Source: Porticoccus sp965660005
GTDB taxonomy: Bacteria; Pseudomonadota; Gammaproteobacteria; Pseudomonadales; Porticoccaceae
DNA length: 64,000 nt
Assembly: GCF_965660005.1 (NCBI RefSeq)
Contig: NZ_CBFHYF010000005.1
Span: 1-64,000 of the forward strand
Direction of reading: 5' to 3'
Of this stretch, positions 25,023-32,790 are shown piece by piece. The position numbers and the translations under genes are program-made. Position 1 is the stretch's first letter, and the number at the start of each line of letters is the position of its first letter. The notes below the pieces were generated by a model, which saw only the letters and a list, made by a program, of their open reading frames with translations, ran no database searches and was not told the origin of the DNA.

Positions 25023-26057
25023 TCAGACGCACTGATACCAGTTAGTCCCACTTTTGTCGGTCTGCATGGTGAGTTTTCCCTGTGCCATCAGGTAGTGCAG
25101 GTGGGCATAACTTTCACCTGTCGCCAGTACCAGCATCGAGTTGCCGATCGGGGCTTTGAAAAGCACTGGAAACAGATCAACCACCCGTTTTGGGCTGTCG
25201 CAGTGTTGCACAACCCTGTCCAGGTCCCGTTCATGGCCGTCGATCAGGGTCTGCAATCTCGGCTGAGCGCCGGTGAACGGTAAGCCGTGGGAGGGCAGCG
25301 CCAGTGTCTTTTCCGGTAGCAATGCCTTGAGTTTGTGGCAACTGTCGATCCATGCCTGCAGTGGGTTGCCCGCCGGCTCCATGGGCCAGACGCTGACGTT
25401 GGAGGAAATGGTCGGCAACAGCTGGTCCCCGGCGATAAACAGGCCCAGCTCGGGGCAGTGCAGGCAGGCGTGTTCGGGTGAATGCCCCTCGCCCATGACC
25501 ACCTGCCAGCGACGACCCCTGATATCGAAACTGTCGCCTGGCTGCAGTCGGTGGTAAGTGGCCGGCATGCCCCGAACCATACTGCCGAAGGAGCCAAATT
25601 TGGCGCGATAATAACGCAATTGTTCGTTGTTGAAACCGGCGGCCCGGTAGAAGTTGATCGCTTCTTCCGGTGCTTCACGATTACTGTCAGCCAGCAGGAT
25701 CCGGCAATGCATATATTCACTGCGGGACATCCAGAATTTGGCGCCGCTGTAGCGGCATAGCCAGGCGGCGAGTCCGATATGATCCGGGTGCATGTGGGTG
25801 GCAATCAGGCGTTTTACCGGCTTTTTTGATGACGCAATCGGCGCGAGCTTCAGCCACAGCTCGGTGGTGTCCTCGGTGGCCAGCCCGGTGTCCACTATCG
25901 TCCAGCCATTGTTTTCTTCGAGTAACCACAGATTGATATGGTCGAGCCGGAAGGGCAATGGCATGCGCAGCCAGTGGACGCCATCCGCAATTTCTTTCAG
26001 GACTCCCAACGGCGGGGGTTCGGGAAACGGATACTGGGGCTTGGCGAGGTTATTCAT
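25023..26057 (-). CDS. MBL-fold metallo-hydrolase
   Basis: This is a 344-residue metallo-beta-lactamase-fold protein. The metal motif is IATHMHPDHIGLA (HxHxDH), with later ligands in GEGHSPEHACLHCPELGLFIAGDQLL (His and Asp) and LPSHGLPF. A C-terminal helical extension (about 250-344) resembles the winged-helix tail of LACTB2/BBLF-like hydrolases. The substrate, perhaps a thioester or a nucleic acid, is unknown. An operator-like palindrome lies upstream at 26114-26129. Confidence 0.85.
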   Translation of the reverse strand: MNNLAKPQYPFPEPPPLGVLKEIADGVHWLRMPLPFRLDHINLWLLEENNGWTIVDTGLATEDTTELWLKLAPIASSKKPVKRLIATHMHPDHIGLAAWLCRYSGAKFWMSRSEYMHCRILLADSNREAPEEAINFYRAAGFNNEQLRYYRAKFGSFGSMVRGMPATYHRLQPGDSFDIRGRRWQVVMGEGHSPEHACLHCPELGLFIAGDQLLPTISSNVSVWPMEPAGNPLQAWIDSCHKLKALLPEKTLALPSHGLPFTGAQPRLQTLIDGHERDLDRVVQHCDSPKRVVDLFPVLFKAPIGNSMLVLATGESYAHLHYLMAQGKLTMQTDKSGTNWYQCV

Positions 26058-26113
26058 GCATTTTCACGTTTTGGTTACGGTATCGGGCCATGCTAACAAA
26101 AAGCATAGCATAG

Positions 26114-26129
26114 CATCGCAATTGCGATG
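26114..26129. promoter_or_regulatory. 16-base perfect palindrome between esterase and MBL genes
   Basis: CATCGCAATTGCGATG is a perfect palindrome in the 83-base gap between two minus-strand genes. It is directly preceded by tandem GCATA units (26103-26113). It has no T-run, so it looks more like a protein-binding operator than a terminator. The binding factor is unknown. Confidence 0.45.
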
Positions 26130-26140
26130 GCTGTAGATAA

Positions 26141-26800
26141 CTAAGCCAATACCTGCTGTAACCAGCCGGAGATGGCCTGAATTTCTTCCAGACAGACCGC
26201 ATGCCCCATGGGGAATGTCTGGTAGCCGGGTTGGAATCCCCGGTCGCGCAAAAAGGTGACACTTTTCCGGCCCAGCTGTTCCGGCACCACTTCGTCGGCG
26301 GTACCGTGGAATATCTGTATCGGAAGGTGCCGGTTGGCAGAATGGATGCCGATTGAATCGGCAGTTGCCAAATAGGTGGATAGGGCCAGTAAACCTGCCA
26401 GTGGTTTGGAATAGCTCAGGGCTGCTTCGAAGCCGACGGCGCCGCCCTGGGAGAATCCGGCAATGACAATGCGCCGACTGTCGATACCCCGTTCGATTTC
26501 CCGATCAATCAAGTCCTGTATGTTGCGGGCGGATGTCTTCAGCTGTATTTCATCTACCTTGCGATCCAGGTTCATTTCCAGGATATCGTACCAGGCAGGC
26601 ATGATATAACCGCTGTTGATCGTTACCGGAAGCTCTGGTGCGTGGGGAAAGATAAAACGAACCGGCAAAGACTCGGGAAGATGCAATTCCGGCACCACGG
26701 GCTCAAAGTCGTGGCCGTTGGCCCCCAAGCCATGTAGCCATATAACGGCAGCGTTTGCCGGTGATCTGGGTTCTATTTCGACGCAGGGCAGCGGACTCAT
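26141..26800 (-). CDS. Carboxylesterase/phospholipase family alpha/beta hydrolase
   Basis: This 219-residue protein has the family start VIWLHGLGANGHDFEPVVPEL, the nucleophile elbow VIAGFSQGGAVGFEAAL, the acid region GTADEVVPEQLG and the His in FPMGHAVCLEEI. This is the EstB/YpfH/acyl-protein-thioesterase-like group, which cleaves short-chain or carboxyl esters. It is cytoplasmic, with no signal peptide. It is divergent from the GST gene, about 110 bases away. Confidence 0.9.
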   Translation of the reverse strand: MSPLPCVEIEPRSPANAAVIWLHGLGANGHDFEPVVPELHLPESLPVRFIFPHAPELPVTINSGYIMPAWYDILEMNLDRKVDEIQLKTSARNIQDLIDREIERGIDSRRIVIAGFSQGGAVGFEAALSYSKPLAGLLALSTYLATADSIGIHSANRHLPIQIFHGTADEVVPEQLGRKSVTFLRDRGFQPGYQTFPMGHAVCLEEIQAISGWLQQVLA

Positions 26801-26909
26801 GATGGCTTGAACTCCTGTTTTTGCTGGCTCACCAGTATAAAGCCTGCTGGCGACCGGTGTGGGAAGTTTGCTACGCTGGCTCCGGTTGTTTTTTGCCGGA
26901 TAGGTTCTG

Positions 26910-27563
26910 ATGTTGCCTGTATTGTATTCCTTTCGCCGCTGTCCCTATGCCATCCGGGCGCGTATGGCGATTCACTACGCGGGTGTTCGGGTGGAATTGC
27001 GGGAGATTTTACTGAAGAGTAAGCCCCCAGCCATGCTGGTCGCCTCGCCGAAGGGCACCGTGCCCGTACTGGTGCTGCCCGATGGCCGTGTACTGGACGA
27101 AAGCTGTGATGTGATGCGTTGGGGGCTGGCTATTCATGATCCGGACAACTGGATGGATCCAGCCGCAAGCCGCGAAGTCTCCCGGCTGATTGCGGAGAAT
27201 GACGGGTCTTTCAAAACCCATCTGGACCATTACAAATATGCGGATCGCTACCCTGAGCAAACCCCGGCGCATTATCGTGCAGAAGGGGAGGTTTTTTTAG
27301 AAACCCTGGAAGTCCGCTTGCAACAGCGGCCTTTCTTGCTCGGTTATCAACCGGGCTTTGCCGATGTGGCCATTTTTCCCTTTGTGCGACAGTTCTCTCT
27401 GGTGGATCCAGCATGGTTTTCCAGTGCGCCCTATCCAGAATTGCGGCGTTGGCTGAATGGCTGGCTGAATTCCCCCCTGTTTGTCGCTGTTATGGAAAAA
27501 TATCCGGTCTGGCAAGACGGCGCGGTCGTGCGCTATTTCGGCTGCACAGCTGACGCCGGCTAG
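26910..27563 (+). CDS. Glutathione S-transferase family protein
   Basis: This 217-residue protein has the thioredoxin-like N-terminus LYSFRRCPYAIRARMAIHYAGV with a CPYA motif. It is followed by the cis-Pro glutathione-binding region SPKGTVPVLVLPDGRVLDESCDVMRW. The C-terminal helical domain includes FADVAIFPFVRQF, with the conserved Asp N-capping box. A cysteine-type GST acting as a glutathione-dependent thiol transferase or reductase is likely; the substrate is unknown. Its stop overlaps the convergent panB stop. Confidence 0.88.
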   Translation: MLPVLYSFRRCPYAIRARMAIHYAGVRVELREILLKSKPPAMLVASPKGTVPVLVLPDGRVLDESCDVMRWGLAIHDPDNWMDPAASREVSRLIAENDGSFKTHLDHYKYADRYPEQTPAHYRAEGEVFLETLEVRLQQRPFLLGYQPGFADVAIFPFVRQFSLVDPAWFSSAPYPELRRWLNGWLNSPLFVAVMEKYPVWQDGAVVRYFGCTADAG

Positions 27564-28348
27564 AAGCTTTGCTCACTTTGCGGAAAGAGGCCTGTTCGCA
27601 CGGCGTCGGCATAGGCCTTTAGTGCCGCCATGATGTCACCGGTTTCTGCGAGAAAATTTTTGGCGAAACTGGGCTGATGGGGTGACAGGCCAAGCATGTC
27701 GTAGAGCACCAATACCTGTGCGTCCGTATCTGCACCTGCCCCGATGCCGATCACTGGAATTGCCAGGGCCTCGGTAATCGTTTTTGCCAGGCTGGCCGGC
27801 ACACATTCGAGCACCAGCAGATCAATACCCGCTTTTTCGAGCGTCCTCGCATCGCTCAGCATCTGTTCGGCGGCAGCCTCATCCCTGCCTTGAACCCGAT
27901 AGCCACCGAGCTTGTTGACGGACTGGGGTGTCAGGCCGAGGTGGCCACATACCGGGATGCCTCTTTCCGTCAGCATAGCGACTGTCTTTGCCAGCCAGGC
28001 ACCACCCTCCAGTTTTACCACATGGGCGCCGGCCTGCATGATCCGGGCAGCACTCTCCATCGCCTGTTGTTCTGTCGCGTAGGCCATAAAGGGCAGGTCA
28101 GCGACAATCAGGGACTTGCTGTTGCCCCGTCGCACAGCGCTGACGTGATAGGTCATGTGTTCTACGGTGACGGGAAGCGTGCTGTCCTGTCCCTGTATGA
28201 CGTTACCCAGTGAATCGCCTACCAGTACGACTTCAATACCGGCCTGCTCTATCAGGCGTGAGAAAGCCGCGTCATAAGCGGTAATAACCGGGAATTTGTC
28301 GCCCAGTTGCTTGAGTTTGTACAGGGTATTGATGGTGACCGTTTTCAT
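27560..28348 (-). CDS. panB: 3-methyl-2-oxobutanoate hydroxymethyltransferase
   Basis: PanB (262 residues from ATG 28348) makes ketopantoate from 2-oxoisovalerate and methylene-THF for pantothenate and CoA. Motifs FPVITAYDAAFSRLIEQAGIEVVLVGDSLGNV, GHLGLTPQSV and IGIGAGADTDAQVLV are all present. An in-frame GTG at 28366 would overlap the upstream kinase gene and is less likely. Its usual partner panC is not downstream here; a convergent GST gene occupies that place. Confidence 0.96.
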   Translation of the reverse strand: MKTVTINTLYKLKQLGDKFPVITAYDAAFSRLIEQAGIEVVLVGDSLGNVIQGQDSTLPVTVEHMTYHVSAVRRGNSKSLIVADLPFMAYATEQQAMESAARIMQAGAHVVKLEGGAWLAKTVAMLTERGIPVCGHLGLTPQSVNKLGGYRVQGRDEAAAEQMLSDARTLEKAGIDLLVLECVPASLAKTITEALAIPVIGIGAGADTDAQVLVLYDMLGLSPHQPSFAKNFLAETGDIMAALKAYADAVRTGLFPQSEQSF

Positions 28349-28362
28349 GGCTGGTGGTCCTG

Positions 28363-29049
28363 TCACAAGTGAGCTTGTGGATTGTAGTAGTGGCGTCCGG
28401 TCTTGATGTTCAGTAAATAGGCGAGCAGATTGTGGTAGTCCTGTTCGCTGTTGGCGAGATCGATGTCTGCGGCATTGACAATCAGCAGTGGGGCGTCATC
28501 GTAATAGTAGAAGAAGCGGGTATAGGCATCATTGAGTTGATGGAGGTAAGTGGCATCAATCGCTTTCTCTGCTTCGGTCCCACGCCGCTGAACCCGGTCC
28601 AGCAACACATCTGTGGGAGCCTGGAGATAAATGACCAGATCCGGTCTGGGTGCATCGATAGTGAGTTGTTGATACACCGTCTGGTACAGCTTTAGTTCAT
28701 CATCATCCAGCGTAATCTGGGCGAACAATTGGTCTTTGTCGATAAGAAAGTCTGCCACCCGGACCTGCTGGAAAATATCGCCCTGACGCATTTCCTGGAT
28801 TTGTCGGGCTCGCTGGAACAGGAAAAACAGTTGTGCCGGAAGTGCTCCCGAGCGGCGATCTTCGTAAAAGCGCTCAAGGAACGGGTTTTGTTCGGGCTGT
28901 TCCAGCAGTGTGTCGTAGTTGAAACTGTTCGCCAGACGTTTGGCCAGGGTGGTTTTGCCAACGCCGATGGGCCCTTCTACCGCGATAAAGCCAGGTAGTT
29001 GATGGTCTATTTGCCCAGGAGGTGTCAGGTCGTTAGTCAGTTGTTCCAA
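28363..29049 (-). CDS. Deoxynucleoside kinase family protein
   Basis: This is a 228-residue P-loop kinase: FIAVEGPIGVGKTTLAKRLA, then FFLFQRARQIQEM and DFLIDKDQLFAQITLDDDE, then the lid RVQRRGTEAEKAID. This pattern is the dNK/dGK/dCK group that phosphorylates deoxynucleosides. Genes of this group commonly sit between folK and panB in gammaproteobacteria, and here the gene overlaps folK by 17 bases. Substrate choice (dA, dG or dC) is not readable. Confidence 0.85.
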   Translation of the reverse strand: MEQLTNDLTPPGQIDHQLPGFIAVEGPIGVGKTTLAKRLANSFNYDTLLEQPEQNPFLERFYEDRRSGALPAQLFFLFQRARQIQEMRQGDIFQQVRVADFLIDKDQLFAQITLDDDELKLYQTVYQQLTIDAPRPDLVIYLQAPTDVLLDRVQRRGTEAEKAIDATYLHQLNDAYTRFFYYYDDAPLLIVNAADIDLANSEQDYHNLLAYLLNIKTGRHYYNPQAHL

Positions 29050-29542
29050 AGGGATCTCCAGACGAGAGGCGAACGATACCGCCAGATGGACAGTTTTCCA
29101 AGTGTGAAACCAGTGACGTCCCGTCGGGGAAAATCAATTGTTCAGTGATCTCCGCCAATGGCAGCAAAACAAAGTTCCTTAGGTGGATGCCGGTATGGGG
29201 AACTTGCAGGTCGAAGTCGTCAATGACCTGCTCACCATAAAGTAAAATATCCAGATCCAGCGTGCGCGGACCCCAGTGCTTATCCTTTTTCCGCAGGTGT
29301 GCCTGTTCGATGGCTTGCAGCGCTGCAAGCAGTTTTCGGGGCGGGAGTGATGTGTAAAGTTTGGCGACGCCATTGATAAAATCCGGCTGGTCCTGCGGTC
29401 CCATTGGTACGCTCCGGTACCAACTGGACAGGGCCATCAGCCTGGTGTCGGGTAGTGATGCCAGTTCGATAGCTGCGTTCTGGAGTTGTTGCAGCGGCTG
29501 GTTGAGGTTGCTGCCTAGCCCGATATAGGTGATTTCAGCCAT
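29033..29542 (-). CDS. folK: 6-hydroxymethyl-7,8-dihydropterin pyrophosphokinase
   Basis: FolK (169 residues) pyrophosphorylates the pterin for folate synthesis. ITYIGLGSNLNQPLQQLQNA, FINGVAKLYTSLPPRKLLAALQAIE and the signature RTLDLDILLYGEQV are present. It overlaps pcnB by eight bases at its start and the kinase gene at its end, so pcnB-folK-kinase-panB is one transcription unit. Confidence 0.96.
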   Translation of the reverse strand: MAEITYIGLGSNLNQPLQQLQNAAIELASLPDTRLMALSSWYRSVPMGPQDQPDFINGVAKLYTSLPPRKLLAALQAIEQAHLRKKDKHWGPRTLDLDILLYGEQVIDDFDLQVPHTGIHLRNFVLLPLAEITEQLIFPDGTSLVSHLENCPSGGIVRLSSGDPFGTTD

Positions 29543-30905
29543 TGTCTGGCTGAGCTGCGACCGATGGGCTTCGTGGCCGCCGCCGGCGCCGTTTTTTGCC
29601 GGGTGTTGGCTCCTCTGCCAGGTTGCTGATCATTTTGAGTCGCTGATCTTCGTCCATCTCCTGGAAGCGGGTCCACCATATCCCCAGACCGGGTTCCAGT
29701 TCGCCGGCATCTTCCCGCAACAACAGGAAGTCATAACTGGCACGAAAACGTTTATTTTCCATTAGCCGGAGAGCCTGGCTGCCATTGCGGCGGGGCAGGC
29801 GCAACTGCATTTCCCAGATCTCCCGCACTGGCATGCTGAAGCGACGGGGTATGGCGACTCGCTGGCAGGCCCGGTGTAGAACATCTGCCGTGGCCTGTTG
29901 CAAGGCGTACACGGGGGAAGTATTGGTGCGCTCAAATTTTTTGTTGGCCTCTTTGGTCGCCGGCCAAAGCAATGCGGCAAATAGGAATGCCGGCGTGACC
30001 CGCTTGCCTGAGCGAATGCGTTTATCGGTATTGGTCAGAGCCTGTTCGATAAACTCAAGATAGTAGCCGGGATCCTGGCTCAGGGCCTCTTCAGTAGCGG
30101 GAAACAACAGGCGAAATAGACCATATTCCCGGAGTAGCCGGAATGTGGCCAGGGCCTGCCCATGCATCAGCAGTTTGAGGACTTCATCAAACAGTCGTGC
30201 CGGTGGAATGTCGGCCAGTAGATGTGCCATTTTGCCGATGGCTACGGCACTTTTTTCCTCGATACTGAAGCCAAGTTTTCCGGCAAAGCGAATGGCTCGC
30301 AGCATCCTGACCGGATCTTCCCGGTAGCGTACCTCGGGATCGCCGATAATTCTGATCATGCGCCGCTCTATGTCTTCCAGGCCATTGGCATAGTCATAGA
30401 CGCTATTATCCTGTGGATGATAATAGAGCGCGTTCATGGTGAAATCGCGCCGGCTGGCATCTTCGTTGATGGAGCCGAACAGGTTATCCCTCAGCAGCAG
30501 GCCCTTGGCGGACCGGTGCGACTCATCCCGGGTGTTTGAGCCCTGTTCAGTGTGATGGGCCCGGAAGGTGGTCACCTCGATAATTTCAGCCCCCATGCGT
30601 ACATGCACAATCTGGAAGCGTCGACCGACAATACGGGCCCGCCGGAACAGTTTGTTTACCTGCTCGGGCGTGGCATCCGTGGCCACGTCAAAATCCTTGG
30701 GGTGGAGTCCCAACATCAGGTCGCGAACACAACCACCGACCAGATAGGCCTGAAAGCCATCACTGACAAGTTGTTCAACAACCTTTCTCGCCCCACTGGT
30801 AATCTGCCTGGCGGAGAGCGGGTGCTCTCCGGAGCGGACAATGTGGGGTTCGTTGATAATTGGGAGAGAACTTCTCCTGAAATATCTGGCAAGCTTCTTT
30901 AGCAT
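29535..30905 (-). CDS. pcnB: Poly(A) polymerase I
   Basis: PcnB (456 residues) adds poly(A) tails that promote RNA decay. The nucleotidyltransferase core AYLVGGCVRDLMLGLHPKDFDVATDA holds the catalytic Asp pair, and DPVRMLRAIRFAGKLGFSIEEKS is the conserved CCA/PAP signature. The C-terminus is strongly basic (GKKRRRRRPRSP), as in other PcnB proteins. A plausible -10 box TAGAAT lies at 30941-30936. The upstream gap contains the small RNA described separately. Confidence 0.95.
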   Translation of the reverse strand: MLKKLARYFRRSSLPIINEPHIVRSGEHPLSARQITSGARKVVEQLVSDGFQAYLVGGCVRDLMLGLHPKDFDVATDATPEQVNKLFRRARIVGRRFQIVHVRMGAEIIEVTTFRAHHTEQGSNTRDESHRSAKGLLLRDNLFGSINEDASRRDFTMNALYYHPQDNSVYDYANGLEDIERRMIRIIGDPEVRYREDPVRMLRAIRFAGKLGFSIEEKSAVAIGKMAHLLADIPPARLFDEVLKLLMHGQALATFRLLREYGLFRLLFPATEEALSQDPGYYLEFIEQALTNTDKRIRSGKRVTPAFLFAALLWPATKEANKKFERTNTSPVYALQQATADVLHRACQRVAIPRRFSMPVREIWEMQLRLPRRNGSQALRLMENKRFRASYDFLLLREDAGELEPGLGIWWTRFQEMDEDQRLKMISNLAEEPTPGKKRRRRRPRSPSVAAQPDNG

Positions 30906-31014
30906 GTTGTGGTGGCGCAGACCCGTAAACTGGCGATTCTAGCACAGGGCATAATAAAAAGACTGTTGGTGGGTGTGTTGAAATCGTCAGTGGGTCAGAT
31001 TAACCCGGCTGCAT

Positions 31015-31156
31015 TAAAAAAGGGAAAGCGTTTAAGCTTCCCCCTGTATCCCATAGGCTATTGGTCGATGGGTCTACCCCCTTGATCAACCTCTTAGCAA
31101 TCCATCCTGTATTATTTTTATTATTTATTTTTTTAATAGTTGCTGTTTTTATTGTG
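31015..31156 (-). ncRNA. Predicted CrcZ-like small RNA between cbrB and pcnB
   Basis: A transcript of about 140 nt is bounded by a sigma-54 promoter (31167-31182) and an intrinsic terminator (31016-31044). It has no open frame longer than a few codons. Its 5' half is very A-rich: runs such as AATAAAAACA, AAAAATAAATAATAA and AATAATAC contain AANAANAA-type repeats suited to the distal face of Hfq. Its 3' half can fold as CCCAT/ATGGG plus the terminator stem. In Pseudomonas, the CrcZ decoy RNA lies at the same place, downstream of cbrB in the same direction, and is made by CbrB plus sigma-54. Identity as a CrcZ counterpart is inference. It is shorter than Pseudomonas CrcZ (about 350-400 nt). Confidence 0.75.
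31016..31044 (-). terminator. Intrinsic terminator of the CrcZ-like RNA
   Basis: Read on the minus strand, GGGGAAGC pairs with GCTTTCCC (eight pairs, one G-T wobble) around a six-base loop. A run of six T follows directly. It ends the transcript about 110 bases before the pcnB start, so pcnB needs its own promoter or read-through. Confidence 0.9.
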
Positions 31157-31166
31157 CCTGTTAGAA

Positions 31167-31182
31167 AGCATTAAGCGTGCCA
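31167..31182 (-). promoter_or_regulatory. Sigma-54 promoter of the CrcZ-like RNA
   Basis: On the minus strand TGGCACGCTTAATGCT matches the -24/-12 consensus TGGCAC-N5-TTGCT at all but one position. It has the required ten bases between GG and GC. Predicted start is near 31156. It lies about 135 bases after the stop of the sigma-54-dependent activator CbrB. Confidence 0.85.
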
Positions 31183-31223
31183 GAAAATAAAATCCTTTAT
31201 AAACATTGAGTTGTAGTTTTTTC

Positions 31224-31239
31224 TGTGACGTGTCGCACA
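31224..31239. promoter_or_regulatory. CRP/Vfr-like site upstream of the small RNA
   Basis: TGTGACGTGTCGCACA matches TGTGA-N6-TCACA at nine of ten defined bases. It lies between the TTGTTACC inverted repeat and the sigma-54 promoter, about 70-80 bases before the predicted start. Binding by a CRP-family protein is plausible but unproven. Confidence 0.4.
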
Positions 31240-31253
31240 TAGTTCCATTGATT

Positions 31254-31295
31254 TTGTTACCTATCTACACAGCGAGCCGGTTGGTCAGGTAACAA
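31254..31295. promoter_or_regulatory. Inverted repeat TTGTTACC-N26-GGTAACAA, candidate CbrB site
   Basis: Two perfect eight-base inverted arms (31254-31261 and 31288-31295) lie roughly 100-140 bases upstream of the small RNA start, where sigma-54 activators bind. As I recall, CbrB subsites in Pseudomonas carry TGTTAC...GTAACA arms, with shorter spacing (about 14 bases) than the 28 between the six-base cores here. Confidence 0.6.
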
Positions 31296-31317
31296 CTATC
31301 TTCGGTGATATGGCCGG

Positions 31318-32688
31318 CTAATCACTTTTCCGTCGGGGTATGCCGAGCTTCTGGCGTCGTTCCCAAAGGCATTTTCGACTGATGCCCAATTTTCTGGCCA
31401 GTTCGGTCTCGCTCATGGCTTCCTGGTGTTCCAGCACAAAACGGGTAAAGTAATCCTCGAGAGACAACCCCTCCGGTGGATCTGTGTCGATATGCCGGAT
31501 ATTGCTTGGCGCAGAACGCAGTGGCGCAGGTTCATTTTCAATTTCCACCAGCGACAGCTCAATACCCAGCAAGTCATGGCTGATTTCTGCGTTCTCATCA
31601 CACAGGATGCTGGCCCGTTCCAGCGAATTTTCCAGCTCGCGGATATTGCCCGGCCAGTTATACATCGTGATGGCCTGAATGGCATCCGGTGCCAGTTTTA
31701 GATTGTGCCTGTTTAGCTTTTGACACTGTTTGGCCAGCAGTATGTCAGCAATTTCGAGAATATCCTTACCCCGTTCCCGCAATGGTGGCAGATTCAGGTT
31801 CACCACATTGATGCGGTAAAACAGGTCTTCGCGAAAGCGACCCTGTTCGCAGAGTTTTTTCAGATTGCGGTGGGTGGCTGCCACAAGGCGAACGTCTACC
31901 TTGCGCGACTTGACTGAACCGATAGCGCGAACTTCCTTTTCCTGCAGTACCCTCAATAATCTCGCCTGGGCTTCCAGTGGCAACTCACCAACCTCATCCA
32001 GGAACAGCGTGCCACCATCTGCGGCTGCGACCAGGCCCTTACGTGCTTCAGTAGCGCCAGTGAACGCCCCCTTTTCATGACCGACCAATTCAGCTTCAAT
32101 CAGAGTTTCCGGGATTGCGGCGCAGTTGACGCAGATGAGTTGTTTCTTTGCCCGTGGGCTCTCGTTATGAATGGCGCTGGCAGCCAGTTCCTTGCCGGTG
32201 CCGGTTTCCCCATGAATCAGGACTGTCGCATCGGTTCGGGCGACTTTCTGAATGATACTGAAGACAGTTTTCATGGCGGAGCTGGAGCCAATCATGCCGC
32301 AGTTGGACAGGTCGGGGGCATGGCGCTGCTCGACGGGACGGGGTTTGTCCAGGATCCGGGTCATAGCCTCCAATAGCTCCTTGTGGTCGAAGGGCTTGGG
32401 AATATAATCCACTGCTCCCATACGCATGGTTTCCACTGCGCATTTGAGGCTGGCATAGCTGGTCATGATCAATACCGGCACTGCGCCCGCCAACTGAATC
32501 AGGTCGGTGCCCGGTGCGCCTGGGAGTCGCAGGTCACTGATAATCAGTGAAAAATCAGTGAGTTCGAAACGATTGAGCGCATCTTTGATATTTTTTGCTT
32601 CAACGGTTTCGAAACGGTGATGTTCAAGTAGTCTTCTCAGTGAAGTGCGAAAAATATCTTCGTCTTCAACAATCAGAATCTTGTTCAT
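31318..32688 (-). CDS. cbrB: Sigma-54-dependent response regulator CbrB
   Basis: This 456-residue NtrC-class regulator has a receiver domain (residues 1-120) with phosphoacceptor Asp52 in IISDLRLPGAPGT. That stretch and MTSYASLKCAVETMRMGAVDYIPKPFDH are close to Pseudomonas CbrB. An AAA+ domain follows (GETGTGKE Walker A, GAFTGA loop contacting sigma-54, GGTLFLDEVGEL). It ends with a Fis-type helix-turn-helix (ETELARKLGISRKCLWERRQKLG). CbrB controls carbon/nitrogen balance genes and crcZ in Pseudomonas. The flanking order dksA-gluQ-cbrB-pcnB-folK supports the assignment, but the sensor kinase gene cbrA that normally precedes it is absent: only 102 bases separate it from gluQ. Confidence 0.87.
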   Translation of the reverse strand: MNKILIVEDEDIFRTSLRRLLEHHRFETVEAKNIKDALNRFELTDFSLIISDLRLPGAPGTDLIQLAGAVPVLIMTSYASLKCAVETMRMGAVDYIPKPFDHKELLEAMTRILDKPRPVEQRHAPDLSNCGMIGSSSAMKTVFSIIQKVARTDATVLIHGETGTGKELAASAIHNESPRAKKQLICVNCAAIPETLIEAELVGHEKGAFTGATEARKGLVAAADGGTLFLDEVGELPLEAQARLLRVLQEKEVRAIGSVKSRKVDVRLVAATHRNLKKLCEQGRFREDLFYRINVVNLNLPPLRERGKDILEIADILLAKQCQKLNRHNLKLAPDAIQAITMYNWPGNIRELENSLERASILCDENAEISHDLLGIELSLVEIENEPAPLRSAPSNIRHIDTDPPEGLSLEDYFTRFVLEHQEAMSETELARKLGISRKCLWERRQKLGIPRRKSD

Positions 32689-32790
32689 GGCTAACCTGTA
32701 TCAATGTGCGATCTGGGTTACTTGTCTACCGGAGGGTATGCTGTTAATACCAACCGGACAACTGACGCAATGGGGCGGGTGCCTTTCATT

